DNA from: Sporolactobacillus laevolacticus DSM 442
Lineage (GTDB): Bacteria > Bacillota > Bacilli > Bacillales > Sporolactobacillaceae
Direction: 5' to 3'
Assembly: GCF_000497245.1 (NCBI RefSeq)
Contig: NZ_AWTC01000005.1
Span: 63,588-127,587 of the forward strand
DNA length: 64,000 nt
In this document: one piece after another, positions 1-8,469 of the stretch
Layout: each line of letters starts with the position of its first letter
How positions within the stretch are numbered: the first letter of the stretch is position 1
Made by a program: the position numbers and the translations under genes
The notes under the pieces: model-generated
Told to the model about the DNA's origin: nothing
The model's database searches: none
What the model saw: only the letters and a program-made list of their open reading frames with translations

Positions 1-407
1 GAGGACGGCAAAAGGCGAACATTTAGATTCGCTGTTGTTTCACCCTGATAGTTCGCAATTGATTGAACGGACAATGTCGGTGTTTGCGTCTGTGCGTCCG
101 AAGCATGTATCACATAATAACCATCAACATACGCTGTTCGACCGTCATATTTAATCTTCAGCCAGTTTCCTTTCTCGCTTTTCTTATCTATCCCAATAAC
201 ATCAAAAGTCTGATTCTTCTTCAACATGCCAATTTGTTGCTGATCGGTGCTTGGTGTACTGCGTACATTCAAGTTCGCAGTTGCCTGTCCTTTGTACGGT
301 GTGAAGTTATCTTCTGCTGATGCGTGCGAAGGTGCTCCAGTGACAGCGGCAACTGCTGCTGCCGCGGCGAAAGTGCCGATAATAGTTAAATTACGATTTG
401 GGCTCAT
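1..407 (-). CDS. Secreted SH3b-domain protein, C-terminus beyond left edge
   Basis: The reading frame opens at the ATG complementary to 405-407, with a GGGGGTGG ribosome site 6 nt upstream, and runs off the left edge, so only about 135 residues are visible. The start gives a signal peptide (MSPNRNLTIIGTF, then an Ala-rich core and a likely cleavage after SHASA). Two bacterial SH3 repeats follow: the first has ATANLNVRSTP, a GMLKKNQTFDVIG core and WLKIKYDGRTAYVDGYYV; the second begins GETTANLNVR at the edge. Such tandem SH3b modules bind peptidoglycan in secreted wall hydrolases or adhesins. The catalytic domain, if any, lies outside the window. Confidence 0.8.
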   Translation of the reverse strand, partial: MSPNRNLTIIGTFAAAAAVAAVTGAPSHASAEDNFTPYKGQATANLNVRSTPSTDQQQIGMLKKNQTFDVIGIDKKSEKGNWLKIKYDGRTAYVDGYYVIHASDAQTQTPTLSVQSIANYQGETTANLNVRLLPS

Positions 408-886
408 AATAAGCCACCCCCGAGTATAATAAAAATGATAGATTATATTTTTACCATTATATCGGAAAGTTATGGAAATTGTTTAGTCAAAACATTGATT
501 TTACTAGGTTTTTAACAAAAAATTAATGAAAACGCATTAATCAATAGGTTGTTTGGCACAATCTTTTTATCCGTTTAGCATCTCACTGACACGTTCTAAT
601 CATAACGTTCAAGGCCATTAGCTACTTGTTTTTTTGTCGTCACCATGTTTTTTTCTCACTCTACACAGTTTTTGTTCATCGATTTACGATTCAGGTATTG
701 CAAGTCACAGTTAATCAAAAAAGAAAACCCAAGCATGCATTATTGAAGAATCAATAATTTAGAAGCATTTGTGTGTTGTTCATGTTCCTTCCATACCCCT
801 TTCTTTTATAAGTTAAACGGAGGCATCCAAAGTTTTTCACAGACTTAATTTTCATCTTTGTCCCAAAACTTTTTGCGAAAAACAGG
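408..886. other. Intergenic region, about 480 bp
   Basis: No convincing coding sequence. It is AT-rich and contains the upstream region of the SH3b gene (reading left). A dyad ATTAATG-AAAACG-CATTAAT lies at 522-541 and could be an operator, but no regulator is suggested by the neighbours. No clear -35/-10 pair could be assigned. Confidence 0.4.
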
Positions 887-914
887 CAATAAAAAAAGAG
901 CCCCTCAAGGCTCT
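887..914 (-). terminator. Rho-independent terminator of the C39-like peptidase gene
   Basis: On the minus strand the stem AGAGCC-TTGAGG-GGCTCT is followed by a run of seven Ts. It lies just after the stop codon at 926-928. Confidence 0.8.
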
Positions 915-925
915 CAAATTGCATT

Positions 926-1735
926 TTATTTGGATGTATATGAAATGGCCTGATTGCCAAACTGTTTCCATGCTTGCACGAAAGAAGCTTTATTCGCTTT
1001 GCTTCCTGGTCCGCCCGCAAGCGGATCATTAAAATAGACATTCTTTTCATCATACCCTATTAATAGAACCGAATGCTCTTGAAAAGTGATACGTATCGTT
1101 CCCTGCCTTGTGCGCCATTCCCGCCATGCACTCTCTGGAACAGGTTGAAAGTTTATACTGGTGATCGTCCAAACCGGTTTGCCCGAAGCAATTTGTTTCT
1201 CTATTTGAGACCATGGTTTTCCCGTCAGATCGATCACTCGCCGACCTAAGTACTTCTGTGCCAGATCCGCCACAGGCCTATGGTAAACAGCATATCCTGG
1301 GTTACTGCGACTGCCGTGATACATATTGCCGACAAATCCCTCATTCGGATTCCCCATGAACTCGTCTGATTCAAAAGGTACTTTTTTTATCTGACTGGCC
1401 AGCGTCAGCTTATCAACGCTTATTCCGGCAGATTTCAGAAGCATAGTCAGGCTCGTGACTTCACAGCCGTTCGGCAGTTCGGGTTTTTGACTCACATAAG
1501 GCGCAGATAGCTTTTTTTCCTTTACTTCCACTTCAAACTTGCGCACTTTTTTTACAGGCTTGTCTTTCTGCGTAACTGATGTCTGATCCTTTGATTGCTG
1601 CTTCTCCGGATGACTTGCAGCAGCAGACAGCGTTTTACCTTCATCTTTATTATGCACCAAGAGCGTGATTACGAGTGCACATCCAAGAATGATTAATAGC
1701 ATCGTGGCTGAAGCGATAAATTTCTGTTTGCCCAT
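926..1735 (-). CDS. Membrane-anchored C39-like cysteine peptidase (YvpB type)
   Basis: A 269-residue protein. One N-terminal membrane segment (about residues 7-27) is followed by a polar Lys/Gln/Ser linker and a peptidase_C39_2-like domain. The expected catalytic residues are visible: Cys91 in NGCEVTSL, His221 in EHSVLLIGYD and Asp237 in FNDPL. Proteins of this family are predicted extracellular cysteine proteases of unknown substrate. The ATG at 1733-1735 is chosen because AAGGAG sits 8 nt upstream; the longer frame from 1834 has no ribosome site and would overlap the next gene. It is followed by its own terminator. Confidence 0.8.
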   Translation of the reverse strand: MGKQKFIASATMLLIILGCALVITLLVHNKDEGKTLSAAASHPEKQQSKDQTSVTQKDKPVKKVRKFEVEVKEKKLSAPYVSQKPELPNGCEVTSLTMLLKSAGISVDKLTLASQIKKVPFESDEFMGNPNEGFVGNMYHGSRSNPGYAVYHRPVADLAQKYLGRRVIDLTGKPWSQIEKQIASGKPVWTITSINFQPVPESAWREWRTRQGTIRITFQEHSVLLIGYDEKNVYFNDPLAGGPGSKANKASFVQAWKQFGNQAISYTSK

Positions 1736-1778
1736 CCTGTTCTCCTTTTCATTGAAAAATTCCCGTGAAAAGTAGCGA

Positions 1779-2708
1779 TTACGCTTTCTGGTTTTGACGA
1801 TCCATAAAGCGAAGAAGATGATAGATGGTTTCAATTGTAGTCACTGAAACGTCATAGGTTTCGGCTGTCTTAATAACGAAGCCGAGAATCGCGTCCAGCT
1901 CCATCTCGCGTCCGTTCTCAAAGTCCTGAAGCATGGATGTTTTGTGATTCTGTACCTTTTCATCAGGGAACAGTAAATTCTCTTGATAGTCACGTCCTAT
2001 GCTAATTCCAGCATGGTCGGCAACGGAAACAAATTCATCCTTAACACGCTGTAATAGTTTAGTAAGATCCGGATCAGCTAGCGCCTCGCCCACACGTGTA
2101 CGCGTCAGCGCGGTCAATGGGTTATACGTAATATTCCATAATAATTTTTCCCATTTAATTTGACGTATATGGTCGGTCAGCTGAATACGGATACCCGCAT
2201 TTTGAAACACTTTTGCCAATTCAGGAAGTGTTGAATCTGACGAATCATTTGTCTTCCATTCGCCAATGACAAGCCTGCCCTCACCGACATGATTGACAAC
2301 TCCAGGTGCTTCACGAATTATTGAAATAAAGGCCGACCCACCGACCACATGCTCAGCACCAAATTCGTCTGCTAACCGTTCTTCATTGCCAATGCCATTA
2401 AGCAGGCATATAATCTTCGTCTTCGGACCGATCAAAGCTTTCAATTCAGGAATGACCGCTTCCAATGCTGTTGATTTTATAGCAAGCAAAATGTAATCAA
2501 AATGAGGATCATTTTCCAGATGCGTCGCATCACTTACTTGAACCGGCAGTGAAAAATCACCATAGATACTCTTAATGATCAGGTCATTGTCTCGTAATCT
2601 TTCGAGCGTCCGTCCTTTGGCTATAAAATGAACATCCATATTTTCTTTAGCCAGAAGTCCTCCATAATAGCAGCCAATCGCTCCGGCTCCAAGCACCGCG
2701 ATTCTCAA
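1779..2708 (-). CDS. panE: 2-dehydropantoate 2-reductase (ketopantoate reductase family)
   Basis: 309 residues of the ApbA/PanE family, which reduces ketopantoate to pantoate with NADPH in pantothenate and coenzyme A synthesis. The N-terminus carries the Rossmann motif IAVLGAGAIGCYYGG; the conserved Lys of KSTALEA and the WEKLLWN(I)TYNPLTAL segment of the C-terminal catalytic domain are present. The start is read as TTG at 2706-2708, because GGGAG lies 9 nt upstream; the GTG three codons earlier is flush against the ribosome site. No other pantothenate gene is nearby, and several family members act on other 2-oxoacids, so the exact substrate is less certain than the family. Confidence 0.8.
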   Translation of the reverse strand: MRIAVLGAGAIGCYYGGLLAKENMDVHFIAKGRTLERLRDNDLIIKSIYGDFSLPVQVSDATHLENDPHFDYILLAIKSTALEAVIPELKALIGPKTKIICLLNGIGNEERLADEFGAEHVVGGSAFISIIREAPGVVNHVGEGRLVIGEWKTNDSSDSTLPELAKVFQNAGIRIQLTDHIRQIKWEKLLWNITYNPLTALTRTRVGEALADPDLTKLLQRVKDEFVSVADHAGISIGRDYQENLLFPDEKVQNHKTSMLQDFENGREMELDAILGFVIKTAETYDVSVTTIETIYHLLRFMDRQNQKA

Positions 2709-3003
2709 ATAAAACACTCCCTATCCCGTATCTAGAAGTCTGTTCCTCTGCTACAGTCCATCTATTTATCTCTCTATATCTTACTTTATCATTTTACAGT
2801 ATTTCATCATTTTTTTCTCAATTAGATCCGAAGAAAACAGGTATGAAGAAAAGTGACACTCGAGCAATAGTTACCTCTTTGTTATACTGATTCATACAGG
2901 ATTGTCATGCAATCTGTGAAATCCAATCACAAAGAGGATTTTTCCTGAACAACAGAGAAATGCTTTTGTGAAAATGAAAATCGGTAAAGATAGGTGAACA
3001 TGA

Positions 3004-3462
3004 GTGGACGAAATTATTATTTATTGTGACGGCGGATGCCGTGGCAATCAAAGTGATCATAATGTCGGCGGCTGGGGGGCTATCTTAAGATATGGCGATC
3101 ACATCAAAGAACTGCGTGGCGGAGCAAAGGACACCACAAATAATGTGATGGAACTAACAGCAGCAATTCGCGCATTGGAAGCATTAAAATCAGTACAGAT
3201 CCCTGTTTCTTTTTATATAGACAGTGCCTATGTTGTCAACGGTATGAACAGCTGGATACCCGGATGGATCAAGAAGGGATGGAAAACTGCAGGCGGTAAG
3301 CCTGTTAAAAATAAAGAACTATGGATTCGGCTTAATGAGCTAGCACAAAAGCAGGAACAGATTACTTTCAACAAGGTTAAGGGGCATCATGGCGTCGAAT
3401 TTAACGAGCGCGCCGACCAATTGGCGAACCTCGCCATGGACGATTTGGAAAAAAGCGAATGA
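3004..3462 (+). CDS. rnhA: Ribonuclease HI
   Basis: 152 residues, the usual size of single-domain RNase HI, which cuts the RNA strand of RNA-DNA hybrids. The four acidic catalytic positions are visible: Asp in YCDGGCRGN, Glu in NVMELTAAIRAL, Asp in YIDSAYVVNG and Asp in NERADQLAN. A basic handle (GWIKKGWKTAGGKPVKN) follows the third, as in E. coli RnhA. The start is GTG at 3004, 6 nt after AGGTGA; the ATG at 3000 is out of frame. It stands alone between a leftward gene and a strong terminator. Confidence 0.93.
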   Translation: MDEIIIYCDGGCRGNQSDHNVGGWGAILRYGDHIKELRGGAKDTTNNVMELTAAIRALEALKSVQIPVSFYIDSAYVVNGMNSWIPGWIKKGWKTAGGKPVKNKELWIRLNELAQKQEQITFNKVKGHHGVEFNERADQLANLAMDDLEKSE

Positions 3463-3473
3463 GATCACACATA

Positions 3474-3525
3474 GAAACAGATGGAGCTCACACGTGGTAG
3501 TGTGCACTCCATCTGTTTCTTTTTT
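3474..3525 (+). terminator. Strong terminator after rnhA, probably bidirectional
   Basis: A 13-bp stem GAAACAGATGGAG / CTCCATCTGTTTC, extended by CACAC/GTGTG nearer the loop, followed by TTTTTT. The convergent oxidoreductase gene ends at 3543, so it may serve both strands. Confidence 0.88.
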
Positions 3526-3542
3526 GATATTTTTTTAGAACA

Positions 3543-5552
3543 TCAGCAATTCATGCCGATCTCATTTCCACTCCATACTGCGTTCATGATATTAGCTGCC
3601 TGATAAGCGTCACCAACCATGTACAGATCCGCTACTTTTCCATTGAGCCTATGATACAGCTTCTGATCGGGTTTAAAACCGACAGAAATGACCACTGTAT
3701 CAGCGGACACAGATTGTCTTTGGAAATGTGTATTGGTCAACACGGCACCTTCATCAGTTACTTCAGTCAGCGAACTATTGGTTATCGTGGCCACCTTATA
3801 TTTGTTTAATAAATCAACGAGCATAATCTTATTCATATGCGGAATCGGTTTTCCTCCGCCATTACTGAGTATTTGCTCTTGCGCTTCAACAATCGTTACT
3901 TTCTTTCCTTGCTGAGCCAAATATAATGCGGTTTCACAGCCTACTAGGCCGCCTCCGACAATTAGTACTTGATCACCAGCTTTTTTCTTACCGCCAAGTA
4001 TGTCAATTGATGATGTAACTTTGTCCTTATCTGATCCGGGAAGATTGAGTTGAACTTCTTTTGCGCCTGTGGCGATAATGACAACATCTGGCTTTTCTTT
4101 CTCCACAAGTGCCTCTGTAACTTCCGTTTCATAGACAATCGGGATCGATAATCGCTTCATTTCATTCGTATACCACGCGATCAGCCTTCTGTCATCCACT
4201 TTAAAATCCGGTGTTGAAGCCGGAATAATCTGACCGCCCAATGTCTCACTTTTTTCATAAAGCGTAACTTGGTGACCGCGCATCGTTGCAATACGAGCAG
4301 CCTCCATTCCGGCCACTCCACCCCCAACAACCAGTACGCGTTTTGCCACTGATACAGGCTTAGGTTCATAGTACCGTTCTCTGCCGCAAGCCGGGTTCAC
4401 CGCACAGCTCAAGGGCTTTCCTTCAAAGCCTCGCCCCAAACAGCCTACATGACAGCCAATGCATGGACGAATCTGTTCCTCCTGATGGTTCTGAACTTTC
4501 TTCGGCCAATAGGGATCCGTTAACAACGGTCTTCCTAGTCCGACCATATCAGCCGCCCCATCTATTAATGATTTCTCGGCTGTTTCCGGAACACCAAGCT
4601 TACCTGCAACGATAACCGGGATATTTACTGCTTCTTTCAATTTTTTTGTGTAGGGCAGGTATAGGCCTTCCTTTTGATAAATTGGCGGGTGCGACCAATA
4701 CCATGCGTCATAGGTTCCCATATCTGTGTTTAATTCGTCATATCCTGCAGCTTCCAGAATTTGTGCAGCCTCAATGCCTTCCTCTAAGTCGCGTCCTTTT
4801 TCAACGTAATCCTCATCTGGCAAACCGCCCTGTCGCCAATCTTTAATGCAGCTCTTTACGCTATAGCGCAGCCCTACCGGAAAATCTTTACCACATCGCT
4901 TTTTAATTCCTTGAACAATCTCAATCGGAAGTGTAAGCCGTCCTCTGAGATCACCGCCATATTTATCCGTTCTTCTATTGAAAAGAGCAAGTGTGAATTG
5001 GTCAAGTAGATACCCTTCATGCACAGCATGAATCTCTACGCCATCGAAGCCTGCTCTCTTGGCTATGTCAGCGCTTTCGATAAACTTCTGGACAATCCAT
5101 TCAACTTGATCTGTAGTGAGTGCATTGCATGTTACTGATGGCTTCCAATAGTTTGGAATACTTGAAGCAGATACTGGCGGTGCAGTCAATAATGCGCCTG
5201 GAACACCGCTTCTCCCGAATCCCATTGTCAATTGCAAAAATATTTTCGAGCCATACGCATGAACGCGTTCGGTCATTTCTGTCGAGGTCATTAAGAACCT
5301 GCCAGGATTTTCTGAAACAACCGGAATAATTCCCGAGACAACTTTATCTAACGTGTTCTCGACTTTAGTTATACTGGTGATAATCAGCCCAGTACCTCCC
5401 TTAGCTCGTTCCACATAGTAATCAATTGCTCGTTGACTGTAGCATCCCTCATTGTCGACCAAACCGAAAGCACCCATTGGAGCCATAGAAATTCTGTTTT
5501 TAACTTCCAGTTTCCCGATTTTAATAGGTTGAAACAAAGATTCATACATCAT
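3543..5552 (-). CDS. FadH/old-yellow-enzyme family NADH:flavin oxidoreductase with Fe-S cluster
   Basis: 669 residues with the three-part layout of 2,4-dienoyl-CoA reductase and related enzymes: an N-terminal FMN-binding TIM barrel (1-350, with HAVHEGYLLDQF), a 4Fe-4S site formed by Cys364, Cys367, Cys371 and Cys383, and a C-terminal FAD/NAD(P) module with two dinucleotide folds (VVGGGVAGMEAA near 408, IVGGGLVGCETA near 535). Members reduce activated double bonds such as dienoyl-CoA or enoates. The specific substrate cannot be read from sequence. AAGGGGG precedes the ATG. A near-perfect cre site 86 bp upstream suggests CcpA control. Confidence 0.85.
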   Translation of the reverse strand: MMYESLFQPIKIGKLEVKNRISMAPMGAFGLVDNEGCYSQRAIDYYVERAKGGTGLIITSITKVENTLDKVVSGIIPVVSENPGRFLMTSTEMTERVHAYGSKIFLQLTMGFGRSGVPGALLTAPPVSASSIPNYWKPSVTCNALTTDQVEWIVQKFIESADIAKRAGFDGVEIHAVHEGYLLDQFTLALFNRRTDKYGGDLRGRLTLPIEIVQGIKKRCGKDFPVGLRYSVKSCIKDWRQGGLPDEDYVEKGRDLEEGIEAAQILEAAGYDELNTDMGTYDAWYWSHPPIYQKEGLYLPYTKKLKEAVNIPVIVAGKLGVPETAEKSLIDGAADMVGLGRPLLTDPYWPKKVQNHQEEQIRPCIGCHVGCLGRGFEGKPLSCAVNPACGRERYYEPKPVSVAKRVLVVGGGVAGMEAARIATMRGHQVTLYEKSETLGGQIIPASTPDFKVDDRRLIAWYTNEMKRLSIPIVYETEVTEALVEKEKPDVVIIATGAKEVQLNLPGSDKDKVTSSIDILGGKKKAGDQVLIVGGGLVGCETALYLAQQGKKVTIVEAQEQILSNGGGKPIPHMNKIMLVDLLNKYKVATITNSSLTEVTDEGAVLTNTHFQRQSVSADTVVISVGFKPDQKLYHRLNGKVADLYMVGDAYQAANIMNAVWSGNEIGMNC

Positions 5553-5637
5553 TTGTTGCCCCCTTATACTGGTTTCGGATCACCCCTTCGTTATAGCACT
5601 ACAAAAATAGTATGTATGTTACATAATTCACATATTT

Positions 5638-5651
5638 TGAAAGCGTTTTCA
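5638..5651 (-). promoter_or_regulatory. Catabolite responsive element (cre)
   Basis: TGAAAGCGTTTTCA matches the CcpA cre consensus TGWAARCGYTWNCW at every position. It lies 86 bp upstream of the FadH-like gene and downstream of nrdG, so it most likely regulates the oxidoreductase. Confidence 0.75.
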
Positions 5652-5666
5652 ACTTTAATGAATTTT

Positions 5667-5702
5667 ATAGCCACCAATGTTTTTCTTTCGCTTGGTGACT
5701 AT
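5667..5702 (-). terminator. Possible weak terminator of nrdDG
   Basis: The arms ATAGCCACCAA and TTGGTGACTAT can pair (one mismatch) directly after the nrdG stop. On the minus strand the following sequence is only AAAATTCATT, so a proper U-tract is lacking. Confidence 0.35.
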
Positions 5703-5715
5703 AGATCATTAACTA

Positions 5716-6216
5716 TTAAGCTTGCAAAACGATTTGATCTTCTTTAATTGATTTTTTCACATTGATCACTCTTTGGTTGGATGATCCGCGGAACTTCAAT
5801 TTCAGGTTTCTTTGCGTTATATCGAACTGCCCATCGACGAGCACATCAATGTGGTTAAGCATTTCCCGCCTCTTAGGATCATGCAGCAAGTCTTCGAACT
5901 GAAAACCTGTCCAGCACCAAATATCCTTACCCGCACATTCTTGGTTAACCCTTTTGACGAGCTTCGTCAATGTTTCGGGATGATCGAAGGGCTCGCCACC
6001 AAGTAACGAGAGACCTTGCACATTGACCTCAGGCAAATTCAAGTCTTCAATAATCTTATTCTCAACAGTATCGGTGTACAGCTGTCCGAAGTTAGGGTTC
6101 CAGGCGACCGCATTCCAGCATCCCTTGCAGTGGAAGTGGCAGCCACTGACAAAAAGTGAATGACGGATCCCCGTCCCATTCAAAAAATCGAAACGTTTAT
6201 AATCAGCATAATTCAT
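5716..6216 (-). CDS. nrdG: Anaerobic ribonucleoside-triphosphate reductase activating protein
   Basis: 166 residues. This radical-SAM enzyme installs the glycyl radical on NrdD under anaerobic conditions. The cluster motif is Cys26-X3-Cys30-X2-Cys33 (CHFHCKGC), followed by WNAVAWNPNFG and the SAM-binding GGEPFDHPETL. The gene follows nrdD on the same strand after 67 bp, the normal arrangement. AAAGAGAA precedes the ATG. The pair supports deoxynucleotide synthesis without oxygen. Confidence 0.95.
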   Translation of the reverse strand: MNYADYKRFDFLNGTGIRHSLFVSGCHFHCKGCWNAVAWNPNFGQLYTDTVENKIIEDLNLPEVNVQGLSLLGGEPFDHPETLTKLVKRVNQECAGKDIWCWTGFQFEDLLHDPKRREMLNHIDVLVDGQFDITQRNLKLKFRGSSNQRVINVKKSIKEDQIVLQA

Positions 6217-6283
6217 TTCTCTTTATGTGTCCGGCGAGTTGAAATCACGTATCCGCGCGCCGGCCTCCCTTCCGTTATTTCCC

Positions 6284-8146
6284 TCAGCTTTGCTGCTTCT
6301 CTCGACAATTGATTTCCTTCAGGCGTCCTTTAATCGGTTTGCGCTGGATTACTGAGCCGAGATACCCGCACAATCGGCGGATGCAGGAAGTGGTTTCCGG
6401 ATTGTGATTGCCGCAGCTTGGGCATTTAAATCCTTCGGCCGTGGATTCAAACTCACCTTCATAGCCGCACTCATAGCATTTATCGATCGGCGTGTTCGTA
6501 CCAAAGTATCCGATTCGGTCATAGGTGTAATCCCAAACCGTTTCCAGTCCCTCAGGATTGTTCAACAATGACGGAAATTCGCAGTAATGAATGAATCCTC
6601 CGGCTGTATACGGTTCATAGTCTTTCTCGAAATCAATTTTTTCAAATGGATTGATCTTCTTACGCACATCGTAATGGAAGCTGTTTGTATAATAATCTTT
6701 ATCGGTGATATTCTCGATGCTTCCGAAGTGTTGCTTGTCTAGACGGCAGAAGCGGTCGGTTAAGCTTTCAGACGGGGTTGCGTAGACACTGAACGCATAG
6801 CCCGTCTTTTCCCGCCATTCCAATGATACTTCTTTAAAACGTTTCACAATATCGAGTGTGAACGCCTTAGCTTCGTCATTATGTTCCCAATCAGGTCCAT
6901 AGAACACGGTTGCCGCCTCATAAAGCCCAATATAGCCCATTGAGACCGTTGCCCGTCCATTCTTGAATATATCCCGAACTTGTTCGTCGGCGTGCAGCCG
7001 CTTGCCGGTTGCTCCGTATTGGTAGAGGATTGGTGCGTTTTTGGCCTCCACTTTATCCAGCGTATGGATGCGGAACAGCAGCGCGCGGCAGACAAGATTC
7101 AGTCTTTCTTCAAAGAGGCTCCAGAACGCCGCCTGATCGCCGGTCGATTCGATGGCGATTCTCGGGATATTCAGGGTCACCACACCCATGTTGTTTCGGC
7201 CGTCCGTAACGTACTGTCCGTTCTCCTGATAGGAGGGGAGGAATGAACGACAGCCCATCGGCGCCTTAAAATCTCCGGTGACTTCAACGATCCGGTCATA
7301 GTTCAGGATGTCCGGGTACATGCGTTTTGTCGAGCACTCCAAAGCCAGTTTCTTAATGTCATAGTTCGGATCATCTTTGGTTAGATTCAAGCCGCGCTTA
7401 ATGGTGAACACGAGTTTTGGAAAAACTGCGGTCTTGTGATCTCTGCCAAGGCCGATAATCCTGACCTTCAGAATCGCTTTTTGAATTTCACGTGCAAACC
7501 ATGAGCGGCCAAGACCAAAATTAAGTGTGAAAAATGGCGTTTGACCGTTACTTGAAAATAGCGTATTTATTTCATATTCAAGAGATTGCATCGAATCATA
7601 GATCTCTTTTTCAGTCATCGAATACGCATATTTTTCCTGTTCTGCCGGATCTGATAGCCAATTTTTCGCTGTCCGCAAATATTTATCAAAGCTGGTTCTC
7701 GCAAAAGGTTCCAGCACTTCGTCTGCGCGGTTAAACGATGTTCCGCCATAAATATTTGAAGATACATTGGCAACAATCTGAGCGACCAAAGCAGTCGCTG
7801 TTTTGATGGATCGCGGCCGTTCCACATCGGCATTCCCTATTGAAAATCCTTTTTCCAGCATGCCTTTGAAGTCAATCAGCATACAGTTGTACATGGAGAA
7901 AAAAGGTGAGTAATCTAGGTCATGAAAATGGATAATCCCTTGATTATGCGCATGAGCGAATTCTTCCGGGAGAATATGGCGAAGGGCGTAATCCCTTGCC
8001 GTCACACCCGCAAGCAAATCACGCTGCGTATTAAATACTTTTTCATCTTTATTTGCATTCTCGTTTGCGACATATTCATCCATATTAATCAAGTCGCGTA
8101 TTTTATCATCCAGCGTTTTCTCTTTCAGCACCGGTTCTTTAATCAT
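6284..8146 (-). CDS. nrdD: Class III anaerobic ribonucleoside-triphosphate reductase, lacking the ATP-cone
   Basis: 620 residues. The catalytic core is complete: NANKDEKVFNTQRDLLAGV, IHFHDLDYSPFFSMYNC, the C-terminal zinc site (CYECG and CPSCG) and the glycyl-radical loop RRLCGYLG with Gly594. The start is the ATG at 8144-8146, preceded at 9 nt by AGGGGG. Most bacterial NrdD proteins carry about 100 extra N-terminal residues forming the ATP-cone that senses dATP; here the core begins almost at once and no cone is encoded upstream in this frame. This resembles the short phage T4 form. It is cotranscribed with nrdG and preceded by NrdR-type boxes. Confidence 0.93.
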   Translation of the reverse strand: MIKEPVLKEKTLDDKIRDLINMDEYVANENANKDEKVFNTQRDLLAGVTARDYALRHILPEEFAHAHNQGIIHFHDLDYSPFFSMYNCMLIDFKGMLEKGFSIGNADVERPRSIKTATALVAQIVANVSSNIYGGTSFNRADEVLEPFARTSFDKYLRTAKNWLSDPAEQEKYAYSMTEKEIYDSMQSLEYEINTLFSSNGQTPFFTLNFGLGRSWFAREIQKAILKVRIIGLGRDHKTAVFPKLVFTIKRGLNLTKDDPNYDIKKLALECSTKRMYPDILNYDRIVEVTGDFKAPMGCRSFLPSYQENGQYVTDGRNNMGVVTLNIPRIAIESTGDQAAFWSLFEERLNLVCRALLFRIHTLDKVEAKNAPILYQYGATGKRLHADEQVRDIFKNGRATVSMGYIGLYEAATVFYGPDWEHNDEAKAFTLDIVKRFKEVSLEWREKTGYAFSVYATPSESLTDRFCRLDKQHFGSIENITDKDYYTNSFHYDVRKKINPFEKIDFEKDYEPYTAGGFIHYCEFPSLLNNPEGLETVWDYTYDRIGYFGTNTPIDKCYECGYEGEFESTAEGFKCPSCGNHNPETTSCIRRLCGYLGSVIQRKPIKGRLKEINCREKQQS

Positions 8147-8186
8147 CCCTGTCGACCCCCTACATCTTCCTATAAAAATCATTATA

Positions 8187-8235
8187 AAACAATATGTAGT
8201 ATCTTCAAGAGAAGGTTCAATACAATATATAGGTC
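8187..8235 (-). promoter_or_regulatory. Pair of NrdR-like boxes upstream of nrdDG
   Basis: Two copies of a CAATATRTAG core lie at 8187-8202 (AAACAATATGTAGTAT) and 8220-8235 (ATACAATATATAGGTC), 33 bp apart start to start. They match the NrdR box core CwAtATaTwG closely, and the spacing of about three helical turns is what the NrdR repressor family uses. They lie 40-90 bp upstream of nrdD. The rest of 8236-8469 is AT-rich with no supportable gene. Confidence 0.6.
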
Positions 8236-8469
8236 TAAAGGATGAGTCACGGAGATTTTCAGGATAATAGAGCGGAAAATGAACAACTCTTGCAGTTGTG
8301 ACAACTTTGCGAACGAGGAGAACGATCAGAGGTATGTAACACTCATACGATACCGAAGCATAACAAATAATAAAAACTTAATCATTATATCGGTTGATGC
8401 GACAAAAATAATAGTATTGGAGCAAAAAAATAATGGCGATTTCGTGATCGTCATTATCTCTTATTCAGG

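Noticed and set aside
6844..7246. Overlapping open frames on both strands within nrdD
   Set aside because: They are out-of-frame shadows of the strongly conserved nrdD coding sequence.
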